Assembly: GCF_002735905.1 (NCBI RefSeq)
Contig: NZ_PEBD01000004.1
Coordinates: forward strand, 744,001-808,000
DNA from: Williamsia muralis
GTDB taxonomy: Bacteria > Actinomycetota > Actinomycetes > Mycobacteriales > Mycobacteriaceae
Length of the DNA: 64,000 bases
Direction of reading: 5' to 3'
In this document: positions 44,857-52,527 of the stretch, piece after piece
Layout of the letters: every line of letters begins with the position of its first letter
How positions within the stretch are numbered: the first letter of the stretch is position 1
The notes under the pieces: generated by a model
Database searches by the model: none
Told to the model about the DNA's origin: nothing
Seen by the model: only the letters and a program-made list of their open reading frames with translations
Position numbers and translations under genes: made by a program

Positions 44857-45892
44857 GTACTGGCAGCCCGCTGCGCAAGTGCTGGCACGAAGGTTTGATG
44901 CGCCGGTTGTAGGCGACATTCGCCACCTCCGCGCGCTTCCCGAGGTGGACGTCGTCACCGCAGGGTTTCCTTGCACCGACCTGAGTCAGGTGGGCCGGGT
45001 TGCTGGCATCGGCGGCGAGGAGTCGGGGCTTGTCCGCGAAGTGTTTCGCCTCATCGATCGCGCAAAGCCGACCTGGGTTGTGCTCGAAAACGTGACGAAC
45101 ATGCTCAGCCTCCACGGCGGCGAGCCAATTCGGGTGATCACCGACTGGTTTGACGAAAAGAAGTGGAACTGGGCTTACCGGACGGTCAACTCCCAACACT
45201 TTGGTGTACCGCAGCGCCGACGCCGAGTCGTCATCGTCGCATCGCGCACCGAAGACCCGCGCTGGGTCTTGTTTGTCGACGATCACACGCCGTCCTCTAC
45301 TAATTCGGCACGTGCACACGGGTTCTATTGGACGGAGGGTAACCGCGGCGTTGGGTGGGGTGACGACGTCGTCCCAACTCTGAAAGGCGGATCCAAGCTC
45401 GGGATTCCGTCACCTCCTGCCGTCTGGCGCAAGGCGGCCTCGCCGGGCGTCGCGATCGTCCGACCTCGAGTCGAAGTCGGCGAGCAGTTGCAGGGCTTCG
45501 ACTCTGGCTGGACCGAAGGCAGCGCAACACCAGGGGAGCGCTGGAAGATGGTCGGAAACGCGGTGACAGTTCCGGTTGCGGAGTGGGTGGGGCAACGTTT
45601 AATTGCCCCCGGGGAGCCGCTCGACGTCGCCCGGCAGTTCGCTGTCGGGAGTCGGTGGCCTGGCGCGGGGTCTTCCATCAGGGGAGAACGGCAGCAGTGG
45701 AGTCTCGGGGAAGCGCCTCTCGTTGTACCGCGTGTGACCATCAGCAGCCTCTTGAACCGGCGATTCGATCCGCTGTCAGTCAAGGCGACAACTGGCTTCT
45801 ACACGCGGCTGACTAATTCGCGGCTGCGAAGTGGAGGGCAGCCGTTCAAAGACGCCTTGTTGCAACATATTAAGACCATGTCTGCGCTCTGA
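44771..45892 (+). CDS. DNA (cytosine-5) methyltransferase, island copy 2
   Basis: 373 residues, GTG start at 44771. Motif I is AAGLFSGVGGIERGLDLAGV right at the N-terminus; motif IV 'VVTAGFPCTDLSQVG' with catalytic Cys68; motif VI VVLENVTNM; motif VIII 'HFGVPQRRRRVVIVAS'; a late 'RWKMVGNAVTVPVAEWVGQR' is motif X-like. A C-terminal extension of about 100 residues follows motif X. It is unlike the first methyltransferase in spacing and target region, so the two probably modify different sites. Its stop overlaps the Vsr start, the normal pairing of a C5 methyltransferase with its repair nickase. Confidence 0.92.
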   Translation: MRAAGLFSGVGGIERGLDLAGVSTEMLCEYWQPAAQVLARRFDAPVVGDIRHLRALPEVDVVTAGFPCTDLSQVGRVAGIGGEESGLVREVFRLIDRAKPTWVVLENVTNMLSLHGGEPIRVITDWFDEKKWNWAYRTVNSQHFGVPQRRRRVVIVASRTEDPRWVLFVDDHTPSSTNSARAHGFYWTEGNRGVGWGDDVVPTLKGGSKLGIPSPPAVWRKAASPGVAIVRPRVEVGEQLQGFDSGWTEGSATPGERWKMVGNAVTVPVAEWVGQRLIAPGEPLDVARQFAVGSRWPGAGSSIRGERQQWSLGEAPLVVPRVTISSLLNRRFDPLSVKATTGFYTRLTNSRLRSGGQPFKDALLQHIKTMSAL

Positions 45893-46302
45893 TGGTGCCT
45901 GAGCCTCTCGACGATTCCGTTCGGCGTCGTATGCAAACGCAGCGCCGACGAGACACCAAAGTTGAATTGCAGGTCCGTCGACGCCTACATGCGGCCGGAC
46001 TTCGATATCGTGTGGACTTCCGCCCGGAGGCATCGCTGCGATGCAGGGGTGACATCGTGTTCACCCGACCACGGGTTGTCGTCTTTATTGACGGCTGTTT
46101 TTGGCACGGCTGTCCAGTACATGCTACCCAGCCAAAGAACAATGTTGAATGGTGGCGGAAAAAATTAGACGCCAATATGGACCGTGATCGACGGAACTCA
46201 GCTGCTTTAGAATCCCTGGGATGGGGGGTGCTCAGGTTCTGGGAGCATGAGAGCCCAGTAGGTATTAGCCAGACGATTTGGTTGGCGGTCCGCACCGAAT
46301 AG
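45892..46302 (+). CDS. vsr: Very short patch repair endonuclease
   Basis: 136 residues with the Vsr fold: RRRDTKVELQVRRRLHAAGL, then 'YRVDFRPEASLRCRGDIVF' with the catalytic Asp region, 'VVVFIDGCFWHGCPVH' with the zinc/His-Cys site, and 'NNVEWWRKKLDANMDRDRR'. Vsr nicks at T:G mismatches that arise when 5-methylcytosine deaminates within a methyltransferase site. The ATG overlaps the methyltransferase stop (TGATG), tying it to that enzyme. Convergent with the reverse transcriptase gene. Confidence 0.95.
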   Translation: MVPEPLDDSVRRRMQTQRRRDTKVELQVRRRLHAAGLRYRVDFRPEASLRCRGDIVFTRPRVVVFIDGCFWHGCPVHATQPKNNVEWWRKKLDANMDRDRRNSAALESLGWGVLRFWEHESPVGISQTIWLAVRTE

Positions 46303-46365
46303 TCTTGGTTGAAAAACGATGGTGATGGGTCGTCATTGACGATCACGATAATTATATCAAGGTGT

Positions 46366-47901
46366 CTAGTTAGATTTGTAGTTGTATCCGATCACCTTCC
46401 CCGACACGACGCCAAGGCCATGGGTATTGATTGCCTTCCGGATGACCTTGGACATGATCGATAGCGTTGGGAACCTCAAATCAATGTTCGAACTAGAGGG
46501 ACTCTTGTGAACATGGTACCGTAACTCGGACTTCGGAAGGCTCCAAATCGGTGGTGCAGAATAGCCAAGGCGAGGAGAAAGCAGGGCGGACCGCTTTTTT
46601 AGTGCGAGAGCTGTCCTAGAGATAATGGCGAGATCAAGGTTGGAGAGTTGCTCGTCGTCATCGACTAAAGGGAAATAGGACATTACTCCGTGAAAGTTCA
46701 TAAGCGGTACTGTCGAACTTTCAAGCTTCCGCAGCTTGCTCTCAGACAGATTTCCGTAGAGATATCGCCGCAATTGCCAGATGAATGTTACATAGTCGAA
46801 GTCAATTTCCGTCGATACCCTTGCTAGGTTCTGGGTGCCGTTCAAGGGTTCTCGGAGTAGATTAGAGTAGATCAACGAGTCGACCCTCTGGAGGATCTTT
46901 CTTTCCGTAGCGCTCTTCATGGATAGCTTCGTAAGTCTGATCGTGTGACCAAGATAGTCGACCGAAGTAACACTGTTCATTTCCGCTTGATTCTCGGCGG
47001 TGAGTATGTGAATACCGGGACTTTTGCTGAGATTAATTTCAGCGCCAATTTCTTTCGAAATTGCATGCAATTCGTCCACGGCACGGCAGATTGAGGAATA
47101 GTCATGACTCCAGATGAGAGTGTCATCGGCGTATCGCACGAATCCGACGCCTAGACTCTCGAGCCTTCGATCTAGCGGTGTGACTACCACGTTCGCCAAG
47201 AAGAGGCTAACTGATGTTCCTTGCGGAATGCCGCGAGTCCTAGGTCCCGGGTGCACCAGAGACGGGAGGGGGTTCACTATCGGTTGAGGTGCAGAGAGAA
47301 ATGCTTCTACTATCGACCTCTCCGCCGAGGTAACTCGCAACTTAAGATCATCGAATAATCTGAGAAGATTGCCTTGATCGATCGTGTCGAAGAACTTCCG
47401 AAAGTCGTATTCTGCTACGAAAATGCGTTGCTTTCGCGAAAACTCGCTTGCAATGTATTCGAGTGCATCGTGGGGGGTGAGGTCATTTCTGTATGCGTAC
47501 GCACGCGCACTTAGACGCGCTCGGTTCTTTGACATAAGCGATGTAAAGAGCCGTCTCGATACCACCTCGTCCGCAATCTCGAAGCAACTTACTAGCCTTT
47601 CACCACCTCCGAGTTTTGGAACGAAATAGCCTGAGGGTGAGTGCGGGCGATAAGATCCCGCCCGCAGTTTCGCGGTGAGCGAATGCGCAATGGTGGACTG
47701 CCGAGCGCGGACATGATAAGGGTCGTGACCGGGGGCATGAGCCCAATATTCCGGTCGGATGGCGCTAATTGGTGAGGGTTTGCCAATAGTTCTTTTTTGA
47801 CGACGACCGTTTTCGTCAGATACCCACTTGGCGTAGGCTTCGAACGATTTTATTTTGGCCGTTGCTAGAGTATAAATATCTGACTCGATATTTCCCCACA
47901 T
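46366..47901 (-). CDS. Reverse transcriptase, probably an antiviral (DRT/unknown-group) type
   Basis: 511 residues, starting at the ATG (MWGNIESDIYTLATAKIKSF) preceded by GGAGG at 47914-47910; the open frame extends 69 codons upstream without a ribosome site. RT motifs: 'YFVPKLGGGERLVSCFEIAD', VAEYDFRKFFDTID (motif A Asp), GIPQGTSVSLFLANV, 'GFVRYADDTLIWSHD' (YADD at 257-260) and 'SVDYLGHTIRL'. No group II maturase, HNH or Cas1 domain is evident. The C-terminal about 150 residues are of unknown type. It sits beside a putative restriction locus, is AT-rich, and has a structured leader. I cannot assign a named DRT class or retron type. Confidence 0.88.
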   Translation of the reverse strand: MWGNIESDIYTLATAKIKSFEAYAKWVSDENGRRQKRTIGKPSPISAIRPEYWAHAPGHDPYHVRARQSTIAHSLTAKLRAGSYRPHSPSGYFVPKLGGGERLVSCFEIADEVVSRRLFTSLMSKNRARLSARAYAYRNDLTPHDALEYIASEFSRKQRIFVAEYDFRKFFDTIDQGNLLRLFDDLKLRVTSAERSIVEAFLSAPQPIVNPLPSLVHPGPRTRGIPQGTSVSLFLANVVVTPLDRRLESLGVGFVRYADDTLIWSHDYSSICRAVDELHAISKEIGAEINLSKSPGIHILTAENQAEMNSVTSVDYLGHTIRLTKLSMKSATERKILQRVDSLIYSNLLREPLNGTQNLARVSTEIDFDYVTFIWQLRRYLYGNLSESKLRKLESSTVPLMNFHGVMSYFPLVDDDEQLSNLDLAIISRTALALKKRSALLSPRLGYSAPPIWSLPKSELRYHVHKSPSSSNIDLRFPTLSIMSKVIRKAINTHGLGVVSGKVIGYNYKSN

Positions 47902-47912
47902 CGACTTGTCCT

Positions 47913-48162
47913 CCGGATGGCTCTGGGCACGGGAGTGCCCAGAGCCATCTGGCTTCCATCCAGGCAAAATATGCATCATGCAGGCGATGAGTTGAGTCAC
48001 CACCGTATGTTGAGGCGGGTAGCAAAGCCGCCTCGTTATTGGATGGATGCCGCGACTCCTCTTGGAGCACCACGTTACTGTAGCAGCCCCATAGATTTCG
48101 TTCTGCAAACTGCAAGTCGCACACGTGTCTCCGCTAGCATCTCTAGGTCTTCAGTCAGACCT
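47913..48162 (-). ncRNA. Candidate structured RNA upstream of the reverse transcriptase
   Basis: In the leader of the RT transcript (minus strand) there are at least three hairpins: 48162-48145 (AGGTCT/AGACCT, 6-base loop), 48034-48012 (7-bp GAGGCGG/CCGCCTC, 9-base loop) and 47952-47913 (a perfect 15-bp stem, 47916-47930 with 47935-47949, tetraloop, extendable to 18 bp with one G-T pair). The last stem ends on the Shine-Dalgarno bases. Antiviral RTs and retrons commonly have a template RNA encoded just upstream. The boundaries are guesses. Confidence 0.5.
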
Positions 48163-48866
48163 TGCGGCGGGGCTTTTCCAATACTTACCCAAGGTAAATA
48201 GTCGGGCCGAGGGTGGTTGGGCGTGTTGTGATGCGCAATCTGCGCTTTCGCGCACGCGTAGCGACGTCTGGTGGTAAAGGTGGACTCGTTTGAACTGAGA
48301 GCTACTCATCGCCCGATGCAGTGAACCAAGTATCGGTTAGTCGGCGGCGACGAGCGCATCGTTGCCGTCGTCGATACCTTCGCGTCGCAATCATCACAAT
48401 GTCGATGCGCGCACATCGAGTCTCGCTTATGGCGACACTCGCCGCCGAGATCCAAGACTGATGGCCACCGCCGTGCCCTAGACTGCGTTTGCACTCCGCA
48501 ACGACTGTTCGGAGAAAGCGATGAGTGGATGGCCTCCACAAAACGGTTCGTTGGGGACGAAGTATGAAACCCCGTTCGGCTCGCCAGTACATAGCTGGCC
48601 AGTACATAGGCTGCCTTCGTCTGCGCACAGTGGGCGGGCTCCCGCTGCCGACCTAGGTCGCAGAGCGAAGAAATCGGTTAAGAAACCGCTTCGCGCCCCC
48701 GCTGTGTCAACTATTGCGGAGCTGATCCCACATCACCGCACAGCGGCCCAGTGACGTAACCTTGTTCGCATCCGAATTGCGCTTGCGACTCACCGCTCGT
48801 CGGGTCCTCGCCGCATGCCATCCCGCAAGGTTCGAATCCGCTGATCACGCCGAACCCGTTCTGGTC
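48163..48866. other. Non-coding or decayed stretch right of the RT leader
   Basis: No convincing gene. A TGCG/CGCA hairpin lies at 48241-48254. A 77-codon plus-strand frame at 48521-48754 has a GGAG site before its ATG (MSGWPPQNGSLGTKYETPFG), then becomes low-complexity; I give it little weight. A GGTTCGAATCC sequence near 48830 looks like a tRNA T-arm but has no surrounding cloverleaf. Confidence 0.45.
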
Positions 48867-48986
48867 CTAGATGCCGGTCGGCGGCACGTACGTATCGCAT
48901 GACGCCTCGTAGCCGGTGGTGTTGTCTGAGTAGAGGGCGGTTCCGGATTGGTACAGCGACAGGTCCCCGCACACAAACGTGATCGG
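48867..48986 (-). pseudogene. C-terminal gene fragment left of the IS3 element
   Basis: The minus-strand frame ending at TAG 48867-48869 reads VPPITFVCGDLSLYQSG, then TALYSDNTTGYEASCDTYV and PPTGI. It has protein-like composition with two Cys but no start; it emerges from the IS end. It looks like the tail of a gene cut by the insertion. Family unknown. Confidence 0.3.
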
Positions 48987-49027
48987 GGGGACTGACCCAC
49001 TCCAGTTGACTCGTGGGGTTGAGCGGT

Positions 49028-49893
49028 TCAGGCCGCGGTTGCGGTCTGGTTGATTGTCTTAAACTCGATGGGCGTGAGTCGTCCGAGCCGGCGTTGGCGG
49101 CGCTTGTGATGGCAGGTCCGCTCGATCCAGATGACGATCGCCAGTCGCGATTGTTCGCGGCTGAACCAGCGTTGACGATCGAGGACGTTCTTCTGAAGGA
49201 GGGCGAAGAATGATTCCATGGCGGCGTTGTCTCCGCACGCCCAGACTCTGCCGATAGATCCTTCAAATTGTTGTGGGACAGCTCTTTTACGAATTATCTC
49301 GATCGGAATTGGCTGCCACGATCGGAGTGGACGATCGCGGGCGCCCGGGTCGCGTTGATCGACAGCGTTTCGCAGCGCTCGCACCGCCAACGAAGCCTTC
49401 ATGCGTGAGTCGATCGAGTATCCGACGATCTTGTTGGAGTACAGGTCTTTGATCGCACACAGGTACAGCTTGCCCTCGTCGGTCCAGTGTTCGGTGATGT
49501 CGGTCAGCAACACCTGGTTGGGCTTGTCGGCAGTGACTTTGCGGTCGATGAGGTCATCGTGGACCGGTGGCCCCGACTTGCGGTTGAGGCCACGCTTTTT
49601 GCTGAACACCGACCATATCTGTTCCTGACTACACAATCGGGCTACACGGTTTTCGCCGGCAACGATGCCGTGCTCGGGAAGCTCGTCAGCGATAAACCGG
49701 TAACCGAACGCGGGGTCGTCTGCATGGATGTGTTGCGTGCGGCGTTGATCAGATGCGCGTTGTCCCAGTCGCGTTGAGAGACTGGGTATTTGCACCATTT
49801 ATAGAACGCTTGAGTCGAGAATCCGAGAACCCGGCAGGTCACTGTGACGGGGATTCCGTCGCCAGCAAGGTCGCGGACCAGCGGGTACATCAT
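49028..49893 (-). pseudogene. IS3-family transposase OrfB, frameshifted
   Basis: The integrase-type transposase is split over frames. The N-terminal helper region (YPLVRDLAGDGIPVTVTCRV) shifts near 49,740 into 'DDPAFGYRFIADELPEHG', then LLTDITEHWTDEGKLYLCAI (first Asp of DDE). Near 49,330 a second shift hides IVHSDRGSQFRSR (second Asp) in another frame before 'CGDNAAMESFFALLQKNVLD' (Glu) resumes. With two frameshifts the enzyme is inactive. Confidence 0.85.
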
Positions 49894-50180
49894 TTTGGGT
49901 TGATATTTTGAGACGGGTAGCCCACTGCCCGGCGCATCACCTCGGCTTCTTGCTCGAGCAGTTTGATCCGTTTACGGGCTTCTCGCAGCTCTGCCGACTC
50001 GTCAGACACAGCGGAGGCAGCTGGCAAAGCGCTGCGGTCGATTCCGTCGTCGCGGTCGGCGATTCTGAGCCACCGCTGCAGGCAGGTTTCCGAGATCCCG
50101 AAATCAGTTACAACCTGACGGATCGGTGCTTTGCCCTTGCGGGCCACAGCGATCACATCGGCGCGGAACTCCTTCGGCAT
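49890..50180 (-). CDS. IS3-family transposase OrfA
   Basis: 96 residues with the typical OrfA layout: MPKEFRADVIAVARKGKAPI, an HTH (QVVTDFGISETCLQRWLRIA) and a C-terminal leucine-zipper-like helix ELREARKRIKLLEQEAEVMR. It overlaps the orfB frame by four bases, the place of programmed frameshifting in this family. OrfA appears intact, but without a working OrfB it cannot mobilise the element. Confidence 0.88.
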   Translation of the reverse strand: MPKEFRADVIAVARKGKAPIRQVVTDFGISETCLQRWLRIADRDDGIDRSALPAASAVSDESAELREARKRIKLLEQEAEVMRRAVGYPSQNINPK

Positions 50181-50248
50181 GACAACATCCTTTCACTGCG
50201 AGAAAGAATCTCACAGGTCAGATGTCAACCAAACCGGGGGCAGTCCCA

Positions 50249-50654
50249 TCTGAGAGTTCGCAGCCATGTACTCGTAGACAGTCGATCCATCGCGGGTCAC
50301 TGCGCACGGGGGAACACCTGGGCAGGCGTCACCATCTGGGTTTCGATTATTGCGAGCTGGGCTTCGACCCAATCCTTGGTGATGCGCCAAGCGACTCGGA
50401 GGGCGTGCTCTGGTGTCTGGTACTTCGGCGACACCCGTTGCTTATAGAGTCTTCTGCACGGGCTCCCAGGCGGTAGGTAGTTTGAACGCGATCTCCTGAC
50501 CGTCCGCCAAGATCCTGAAACTGAGCGCCACGATGTTGCCGTTAGCGTCGTAGTTCGCCATGATCGCCGACGCGTCCCCCTTCGCTAGAGCCGCCTGGAT
50601 TTCCATGACAGTCTTCGTCGGTGCGATGCTGGTGGTGTAATTAAGAAGCGGCAC
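50249..50654 (-). pseudogene. Mobile-element-type conserved gene, two frameshifts and IS-truncated
   Basis: The first 70 codons (MPLLNYTTSIAPTKTVMEIQ ... SFRILADGQEIAFKLPTAW) end at a premature stop. Shifting frame continues it: LYKQRVSPKYQTPEHALRVA, WRITKDWVEAQLAIIET, PAQVF. A further shift gives CAVTRDGSTVYEYMAANSQ up to the IS3 end. Together these rebuild about 130 residues of a small protein of the kind found in phages and integrative elements, broken twice and cut by the IS. Its function is not known to me. Confidence 0.6.
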
Positions 50655-50656
50655 AG

Positions 50657-50920
50657 CTAGTTACCGAACTTCTCTCGTATTAGTGCGTTGAGGTCTTCGA
50701 CCTTGATCGTCTCGACAAACGTGCGACGTATCGCCGGCAGCTCGACGCCTTGTTTGCGGAGGGTCGCGACCATCACAGAGACATACTGATCGCTGCAACC
50801 AACGCGGTTGGCGATCCAGGCGATGCTCTCGCGGTTCTCGACTGCCTCCAGCCAAAGTCGAACGAACTGTTCAGCTTTGACCTTCTTGTACACTAGCTTT
50901 CTAGTTCTACCCATATTCAT
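50657..50920 (-). CDS. Small HTH-type protein of a mobile element
   Basis: 87 residues: a basic N-terminus (RTRKLVYKKVKAEQFVRLWL) and an HTH-like segment SIAWIANRVGCSDQYVSVMV, then a short tail. It ends two bases before the ATG of the broken gene downstream, so the two formed an operon. It is probably a DNA-binding protein of an integrated element; no closer assignment is possible. Confidence 0.65.
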   Translation of the reverse strand: MNMGRTRKLVYKKVKAEQFVRLWLEAVENRESIAWIANRVGCSDQYVSVMVATLRKQGVELPAIRRTFVETIKVEDLNALIREKFGN

Positions 50921-50972
50921 TTGTGTCCTTGCGCATCTCGCGCGGAGAGAGTTCGACTATGAGCGAAGTCAG

Positions 50973-51830
50973 TCAGTGTTCGGCGCGCTCGGTTGTGGGT
51001 TGATCCGATACGCTTTCCGTTTTGCGTCCAGTCAAGTACTCGATGAGAATGCGCTGAGATGCGGCCTTTTCGGTAGGATCACCGATGTCGTTGATTATGC
51101 GCTCAGCACTCAAGGCGCGTTCCACTTCGAGCGGGTGCGAGAAGAAGGACAGTAGTTCACTCTGGGAACTTGCGGCGTTCTTTAGTACCGCGTTGGCTAT
51201 GAATCCCGTTAAAAGGGCTCCTGAAGCGCCGATGACAGAGGAGGCTATCGCTCCTGTCGTGTCTTTCGCAAGCACCGCGATCACGCTGATTATGACGATA
51301 AAGACGAAGCCCACGCCGATCGTGGCTATTGTGGCAATACGCGTGGACTGTGCGTACCTCGTGACCAAATCATGGTAGATGTTCAACCGCTTCCGATTGT
51401 CCTGCCATAGGGAGTCAAAGTCTGTGGAGTTGGTTCCTGGATCATTCTGGAGTTTTGCCAAGGCCTCCAGCGTCCGAGCGCGGGTCTCGTTTCCCTCTCC
51501 GATTGTTTGCCACACTAGTATCCAGATGGCAAGCCCGGCAGCGATGGCAACGAACATTATGAATCTGATCGTATCGTTGTTGAAGATGCCATCTTCATCT
51601 GTGGCTCGGTAGGTGTAGCCGTTTGGGAGAGGGAGGATCTGACCATCAATAACGATGATGAGTAGCGGAACAATTAGGAGTACTGCACCAACCAGTGCCA
51701 CGATGCGTTGGTTCCGCCCGAGTCCGATCACCCAATGCGTTGTACGGGACCTACGCCGCATGACTACGCTCACGGGTCTGTCGATAGTTGGCCGTGTTGT
51801 TTCGTCCGGCTCATCATCTTGGTCTGGCAT
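50973..51830 (-). CDS. Membrane protein with TRADD-N-associated-like transmembrane pair
   Basis: 285 residues from the ATG giving MPDQDDEPDETTRP. Two hydrophobic hairpins are visible: 'IVALVGAVLLIVPLLIIVID' plus 'IMFVAIAAGLAIWILVWQ' near residues 60-115, and 'IGVGFVFIVIISVIAVL' plus 'SSVIGASGALLTGFIANAV' near 180-225. The helix before the second pair (LNIYHDLVTRYAQSTRIATI) resembles the membrane module linked to TRADD-N domains in bacterial conflict systems. That resemblance is from memory and uncertain. It lies next to nuclease-type genes and diverges from the HhH gene by 51 bases. Confidence 0.65.
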   Translation of the reverse strand: MPDQDDEPDETTRPTIDRPVSVVMRRRSRTTHWVIGLGRNQRIVALVGAVLLIVPLLIIVIDGQILPLPNGYTYRATDEDGIFNNDTIRFIMFVAIAAGLAIWILVWQTIGEGNETRARTLEALAKLQNDPGTNSTDFDSLWQDNRKRLNIYHDLVTRYAQSTRIATIATIGVGFVFIVIISVIAVLAKDTTGAIASSVIGASGALLTGFIANAVLKNAASSQSELLSFFSHPLEVERALSAERIINDIGDPTEKAASQRILIEYLTGRKTESVSDQPTTERAEH

Positions 51831-51881
51831 GCGGACTATCAAACACCAAACCCGACGTCTACGACGTGTAACCATCACCCC

Positions 51882-52511
51882 ATGGCCTCATCAGATGACG
51901 TCCGGCAACTACTCCACCACGTCCGGGCCACTGGTCTGGAGCCCAAAGAGTCCGCCCGCGGCTGGAACCACATCGGGGCGATCATCTGCGACGCCGCCTT
52001 GCAGCGACAGGCGAAGTACAAGTCAACGGTCCTGCCACGGGTGCAACGCCTGATCAAAGAGTGGCCGGATGCGGACACGCTGTCGGGGTTCAAAACACGC
52101 ATCGCCTCGGAGGGCCTGAGCAAAACAATCAACTGGCGGGGGCCACAGAAGCTCGAAGTCATCACTCGCCTGGTCGAGCAATTTGATGCTGCGGGCATCG
52201 AGACGGTCGCTGACCTCGTAGAAGTGCTGGCTGACCAGGATCGCGGTCCAGAGTTCCGTGGGTCGCTTCGTCGCATCCCGTACGTGGGTCAAAAGACCGT
52301 CGATTACATCGCGGTACTAGCCGGCTCGGCTGAGCACGTGCCTGTGGACATGCACATCAAGGGGTTCGCCAAGGATGCCGGGATCACGTACTCGCACGAC
52401 TACGACCGGGTGTCTGAGCTGGTGAAAGCAGCGGCTAAGGAGTACGGGTGCAGCACGGGAGCGCTGGACGCGGCGATCTGGGACTACATGAGCACGCAGG
52501 GCAAGGCTTGA
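51882..52511 (+). CDS. HhH-GPD / endonuclease III-like protein
   Basis: 209 residues from ATG 51882. The helix-hairpin-helix with catalytic-region neighbours is visible: 'GSLRRIPYVGQKTVDYIAVL', followed by 'VPVDMHIKGFAKDAGI' with the Asp expected near the active site. No four-Cys iron-sulfur cluster is present at the C-terminus, unlike classic Nth. It is probably a DNA glycosylase or a HhH DNA-binding protein. It begins a plus-strand run with the unknown 150-residue protein and the UDG-like protein. Confidence 0.75.
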   Translation: MASSDDVRQLLHHVRATGLEPKESARGWNHIGAIICDAALQRQAKYKSTVLPRVQRLIKEWPDADTLSGFKTRIASEGLSKTINWRGPQKLEVITRLVEQFDAAGIETVADLVEVLADQDRGPEFRGSLRRIPYVGQKTVDYIAVLAGSAEHVPVDMHIKGFAKDAGITYSHDYDRVSELVKAAAKEYGCSTGALDAAIWDYMSTQGKA

Positions 52512-52527
52512 TCGGCATACTCAAACC

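Larger units (their letters stand above)
48987..50248 (-). mobile_element. IS3-family insertion sequence, decayed
   Basis: About 1,262 bp with orfA and a broken orfB reading leftward. Candidate terminal inverted repeats: GGGGACTGACCC with GTTGAC inside at the left (from 48987) and TGGGACTGCCCC with GTTGAC at the right (ending 50248). No clear target duplication is visible. An alternative right end is TGACCTGTGAG at 50220. The right end lies inside a broken mobile-element-type gene. Confidence 0.75.

Noticed and set aside
35007-46302. DISARM or classical type II restriction-modification system
   Set aside because: DISARM would need DrmA-type helicase and DUF1998 DrmB proteins, which are absent; no type II endonuclease gene is adjacent to either methyltransferase.
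46366-47901. Group II intron or retron assignment for the reverse transcriptase
   Set aside because: No maturase/HNH domain or intron domain V-like fold was seen, and the retron hallmark motifs were not recognised. The class is left open.
46366-48108. Longer form of the reverse transcriptase starting at 48108
   Set aside because: The extra 69 codons lie over the hairpin-rich leader, have no ribosome site, and a strong GGAGG precedes the ATG at 47901.
48820-48850. GGTTCGAATCC resembling a tRNA T-arm, and a similar GGGTTCGAATCC at about 34124-34135
   Set aside because: No acceptor stem, anticodon arm or D-arm could be fitted around either; the second lies in the last codons of the alpha/beta hydrolase gene. 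They were not called as tRNA or attachment sites.
49993-50248. IS3 right end at TGACCTGTGAG (50220) instead of 50248
   Set aside because: The GGGACTG and GTTGAC match with the left end supports 50248 better, but the alternative is not excluded.
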